Source: CBDCTM01 sp965222005
Lineage (GTDB): Bacteria; Bacteroidota; Bacteroidia; Chitinophagales; Saprospiraceae
Direction: 5' to 3'
Length of the DNA stretch: 64,000 bases
NCBI GenBank assembly: GCA_965222005.1
Contig: OZ244935.1
Coordinates: forward strand, 4,216,001 to 4,280,000
In this document: one piece after another, positions 63,255 through 64,000 of the stretch
Layout of the letters: each line of letters opens with the position of its first letter
Position numbering within the stretch: the first letter of the stretch is position 1
Translations under genes and position numbers: made by a program
The notes under the pieces: generated by a model
Told to the model about the DNA's origin: nothing
Seen by the model: the letters and a program-made list of their open reading frames with translations, nothing else
The model's database searches: none

Positions 63255-64000
63255 ATGAAAATACACAGGCTTCCCTTTTCACAAATTCCACAGCTCTCAA
63301 AACGCGATCGGGCTTACAATAATGGCTCCTCAACATTGAAGGATTTTTATGCCTACGAAGTAACTGAAGAGGCTTTTGGAGAGATCCTCTCAGCACGGAA
63401 AAATTACCTTGCCAACCGCAAGCTGTTGGTTGAAGTATTGGAAAGTCAATATGGAGATTGGGAGAAGAGCCCGGTACTAGTTCGCAATTTGGAGGCCCTA
63501 AACAATGAGGATTGCTTCACCGTAATCACCGCCCATCAACCCAGCTTATTTACCGGCCCGCTCTACTTTATCTACAAGATTATTTCCACTATCCAGCTAG
63601 CCAAGCGACTCAATGCTAGCTATCCGAGCTATCAAATTGTTCCCGTTTTTGTATTGGGCGGAGAAGATCACGACTTTAAGGAGATCAACCATATGCACCT
63701 GTTTGGCAAACGACTTGCGTGGCAAAATGAGGAAAGTGGAGCCGTTGGGATGATGAAGACAGAAAGCCTGAAAGCAGTTTTGGGTGAATTGGAAAACATC
63801 CTGGGAGAGGGTGAAAATGCCCGGGCTATCTTCCAACTCATTCATCAATCTCATAGCGAACAGGCTCTTTATGGAGCGGCAGTAAGACGGCTGGTCCACC
63901 TGCTTTTTCACGAGCAGGGCCTGGTAGTGGTGAGCATGAACGATGCTCGCTTAAAAAAGCAATTTGCGCCGCTCATGAAATCGGAGCTGCTGGAACGCCC
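63255..64000 (+). CDS. bshC: Bacillithiol biosynthesis cysteine-adding enzyme BshC (3' cut by window edge)
   Basis: Visible are 248 residues from MKIHRLPFSQIPQLSKRDRA, with no stop before the window ends. Diagnostic segments are VITAHQPSLFTGPLYFIYKI, VPVFVLGGEDHDFKEINHMH and LLFHEQGLVVVSM. BshC adds cysteine to glucosaminyl-malate in bacillithiol synthesis, giving the thiol redox buffer used instead of glutathione in many Bacteroidota. Full-length proteins are about 530 residues, so roughly half is present. The IS110 element lies directly upstream and may affect its promoter. Confidence 0.92.
   Translation, partial: MKIHRLPFSQIPQLSKRDRAYNNGSSTLKDFYAYEVTEEAFGEILSARKNYLANRKLLVEVLESQYGDWEKSPVLVRNLEALNNEDCFTVITAHQPSLFTGPLYFIYKIISTIQLAKRLNASYPSYQIVPVFVLGGEDHDFKEINHMHLFGKRLAWQNEESGAVGMMKTESLKAVLGELENILGEGENARAIFQLIHQSHSEQALYGAAVRRLVHLLFHEQGLVVVSMNDARLKKQFAPLMKSELLER

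Overview
The window looks like a chromosome segment of a Bacteroidota bacterium, probably from the Saprospiria/Chitinophagia side, although the family cannot be fixed from sequence alone. The evidence is: type IX secretion (T9SS) sorting tails on several secreted proteins; porT lying directly after ubiE; a bacillithiol gene (bshC); TAnnTTTG promoter boxes; few clear Shine-Dalgarno sequences; and a prfB gene with the classical programmed frameshift.

Region 1 (1-20.9 kb) is ordinary chromosome. It holds the 3' end of tamB, a secreted EEP-family nuclease/phosphatase, aroC, mutS2, ndk, nrnA, an FKBP lipoprotein, a 1236-aa T9SS subtilase, prfB, cutA, a membrane protein, a lamin-tail T9SS protein and a large methyltransferase. 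It ends with a three-gene operon for the lower part of catechol-type meta-cleavage (hydratase, acylating acetaldehyde dehydrogenase, aldolase), which turns 2-oxopent-4-enoate into pyruvate and acetyl-CoA.

Region 2 (about 20.97-39.64 kb) is an AT-rich island packed with insertion sequences. I could place ends for nine elements: an ISKra4-like IS with an A10 slippage site; two copies of an unassigned IS of about 1.3 kb; an IS66; an IS1; an IS21; two 1624-bp copies of a second ISKra4-like IS; and an IS4. Target duplications are exact for six of them and nearly exact for the IS4. Removing the elements restores three broken genes: a 209-aa protein with two CPxC knuckles, istB of the IS21, and the C-terminal part of a Cys-rich T9SS protein. 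The remaining cargo is small Cys-rich secreted proteins and lipoproteins of unknown function.

Region 3 (39.7-61.4 kb) is again ordinary chromosome: a PA0069-type radical SAM protein, a TPR protein, gyrA, ubiE-porT, acpH, ychF, an rluE-like pseudouridine synthase, a BadF-type kinase, a DEDDh exonuclease, a NavBac-like ion channel, engB with an acyltransferase, an outer-membrane barrel, and a glpK-mnmH-selD-permease run that includes selenium modification of tRNA.

Region 4 (61.4-64 kb) has a long imperfect palindrome of about 183 bp, an IS110-family transposase split by a frameshift at an A8 run, and the start of bshC, cut by the window edge. No rRNA, tRNA or CRISPR array was seen. I found no convincing new defence or metabolic system. 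The most unusual items are the palindrome beside the IS110 element, the nested IS island with its reconstructable genes, and the slippage sites in two transposases.
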